Assembly (NCBI GenBank): GCA_021786655.1
Contig: JAJYMU010000079.1
Location: 1 to 13,831 of the forward strand
Length of the DNA: 13,831 nucleotides
Direction: 5' to 3'
Source: Bacteroidota bacterium
GTDB lineage: Bacteria > Bacteroidota > Ignavibacteria > Ignavibacteriales > Melioribacteraceae
In this document: positions 13,096-13,831 of the stretch, one piece after another
How positions within the stretch are numbered: position 1 is the first letter of the stretch
How the letters are laid out: each line of letters opens with the position of its first letter
Notes under the pieces: generated by a model
The model's database searches: none
What the model saw: only the letters and a program-made list of their open reading frames with translations
Told to the model about the DNA's origin: nothing
Program-made: the position numbers and the translations under genes

Positions 13096-13831
13096 TTGTC
13101 ACCAAATTATCGAAAGAGAATTATTTTCCTGGACTTAATGCGCGCCATGGCTGTATTGATGATGGTGCAAGGTCACACAATCGACACATTTCTGGGCGAT
13201 CAATACAGAACGTTTGATTCGTCCATGTACGATGTTTGGCTTACCATACGCGGTTTTACCGCACCGATATTTATGTTCACTTCCGGTGTTGCGTTTACAT
13301 ATCTGTTGAAATCTTATTCGCAGCCGTTTTTTGAAAATCCGAGAGTAGCAAAAGGTTTCAGAAGGTTTCTCGTTCTTGTATTGATCGGTTACTTGCTGCG
13401 TTTTCCAACGCCGCGCATGTTCGATTTCAGCCAGGTCACTCATTATCAATGGCTTACTTTCTTCACGATTGATGCGCTTCATCTAATTGGCATCGGTCTA
13501 TTTTTGATTTTGATTTTAACATACATCGCCGAGCGATATCGTTTGAATGAGTATGCGGTTTTTATTGTTGGTGTGATTTTCTTTTTTGCCGCGTACCGAT
13601 ATACAGAATCACTTAATTGGGCGAACCATTTGCCGATTCCTTTTGCGGCGTACTTTTATCAAGGCACCGGATCGTTATTCCCGATTTTCCCGTGGGCGGG
13701 TTACGTAATTGCCGGGGGAATTTTAGGAACGTACCTTGCAAGAAATCCTGAATGTTATAACTATCCAAAATTCAGTTACAAACTTTTTGCAGTTGGCGGG
13801 TTCCTTATTTTTATTTCATACTTGGTCAACC
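13096..13831 (+). CDS. Multi-pass acyltransferase-like membrane protein (DUF1624/HGSNAT type), 3' truncated
   Basis: About 245 codons are open to the right edge without a stop. The N-terminus reads RKRIIFLDLMRAMAVLMMV, then QGHTIDTF. The R...LDxxR...H pattern is shared by acyltransferase-3 and by DUF1624/heparan-alpha-glucosaminide N-acetyltransferase families, in which the histidine is thought to act in membrane acyl transfer. GFTAPIFMFTSGVAF gives the second helix, and further hydrophobic segments (LVLVLIGYLLRF, LIGIGLFLILILTYI, FIVGVIFFFAAY) indicate a multi-pass inner-membrane protein. The likely role is acetylation or other acyl modification of a surface glycan; the target is unknown. 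The start must be TTG 13096: an in-frame TAG lies directly before it, AAAAGG stands at good spacing, and ATG 13138 would delete the conserved LD motif. Confidence 0.8.
   Translation, partial: MSPNYRKRIIFLDLMRAMAVLMMVQGHTIDTFLGDQYRTFDSSMYDVWLTIRGFTAPIFMFTSGVAFTYLLKSYSQPFFENPRVAKGFRRFLVLVLIGYLLRFPTPRMFDFSQVTHYQWLTFFTIDALHLIGIGLFLILILTYIAERYRLNEYAVFIVGVIFFFAAYRYTESLNWANHLPIPFAAYFYQGTGSLFPIFPWAGYVIAGGILGTYLARNPECYNYPKFSYKLFAVGGFLIFISYLVN

Noticed and set aside
1..13831. CRISPR array, tRNA, rRNA, insertion sequence or defence system
   Set aside because: I saw no regularly spaced direct repeats, no tRNA-like cloverleaf, no transposase motifs or terminal inverted repeats around a gene, and no recognised defence proteins.

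Overview
This window looks like chromosomal DNA from a member of the Ignavibacteriota or a near relative in the Bacteroidota/Chlorobiota group. The main evidence is two large secreted proteins that end in a type IX secretion (T9SS) type A sorting domain with the YPNPFN motif followed by a C-terminal ...K(L/M)(L/M)xVK strand, a style very common in Ignavibacteria. Base composition is moderate to low GC, genes are compact, and ATG, GTG, TTG and apparently one ATT are used as starts. Taxonomy is inferred from protein style, not from a marker gene. I see no rRNA, tRNA, CRISPR array, transposase, integrase or phage gene.

Layout. 1-196: C-terminal tail of a membrane protein. 262-525: small exported protein. 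549-1805: sugar isomerase of the L-fucose/L-arabinose isomerase type. 1806-2115: a structured intergenic region with a long hairpin, a tandem repeat and two inverted repeats, one matching a CRP/FNR-type operator. 2116-4233: secreted VIT/von Willebrand A-like protein with a T9SS tail, ending in a hairpin shared with the convergent operon. 4265-7768 (minus strand): a probable three-gene operon in the order exported M1 aminopeptidase, EamA/DMT transporter (which reads 77 residues upstream of its first GTG and seems to start at ATT), and PfkB-family sugar kinase. 8188-12160 (plus strand): an A+T-richer pair, a lipoprotein followed by a 1030-residue subtilase with a beta-helix, a TPR-like region and a T9SS tail. 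12161-12562: a nested palindrome, a 41-codon ORF that may be a gene remnant, and non-coding sequence. 12563-12970: B12-binding small subunit of methylmalonyl-CoA mutase type, closed by a clear intrinsic terminator. 13096-13831: N-terminal part of a multi-pass acyltransferase-like membrane protein (DUF1624/heparan-alpha-glucosaminide N-acetyltransferase type), cut by the window edge.

How the genes may work together. Much of the window is about the cell surface and degradation of external polymers: exported aminopeptidase, T9SS-exported subtilase, VIT/vWA surface protein and lipoprotein. Sugar isomerase and sugar kinase supply carbohydrate catabolism, and the B12 protein belongs to propionate/succinate metabolism. 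The clearest candidate for a distinct two-gene unit is the lipoprotein plus subtilase. The lipoprotein's C-terminal half resembles the BsuPI proteinase-inhibitor fold, and the subtilase has Glu where the catalytic Asp should be. An inhibitor/anchor-protease pair is a testable inference, not a demonstrated system.
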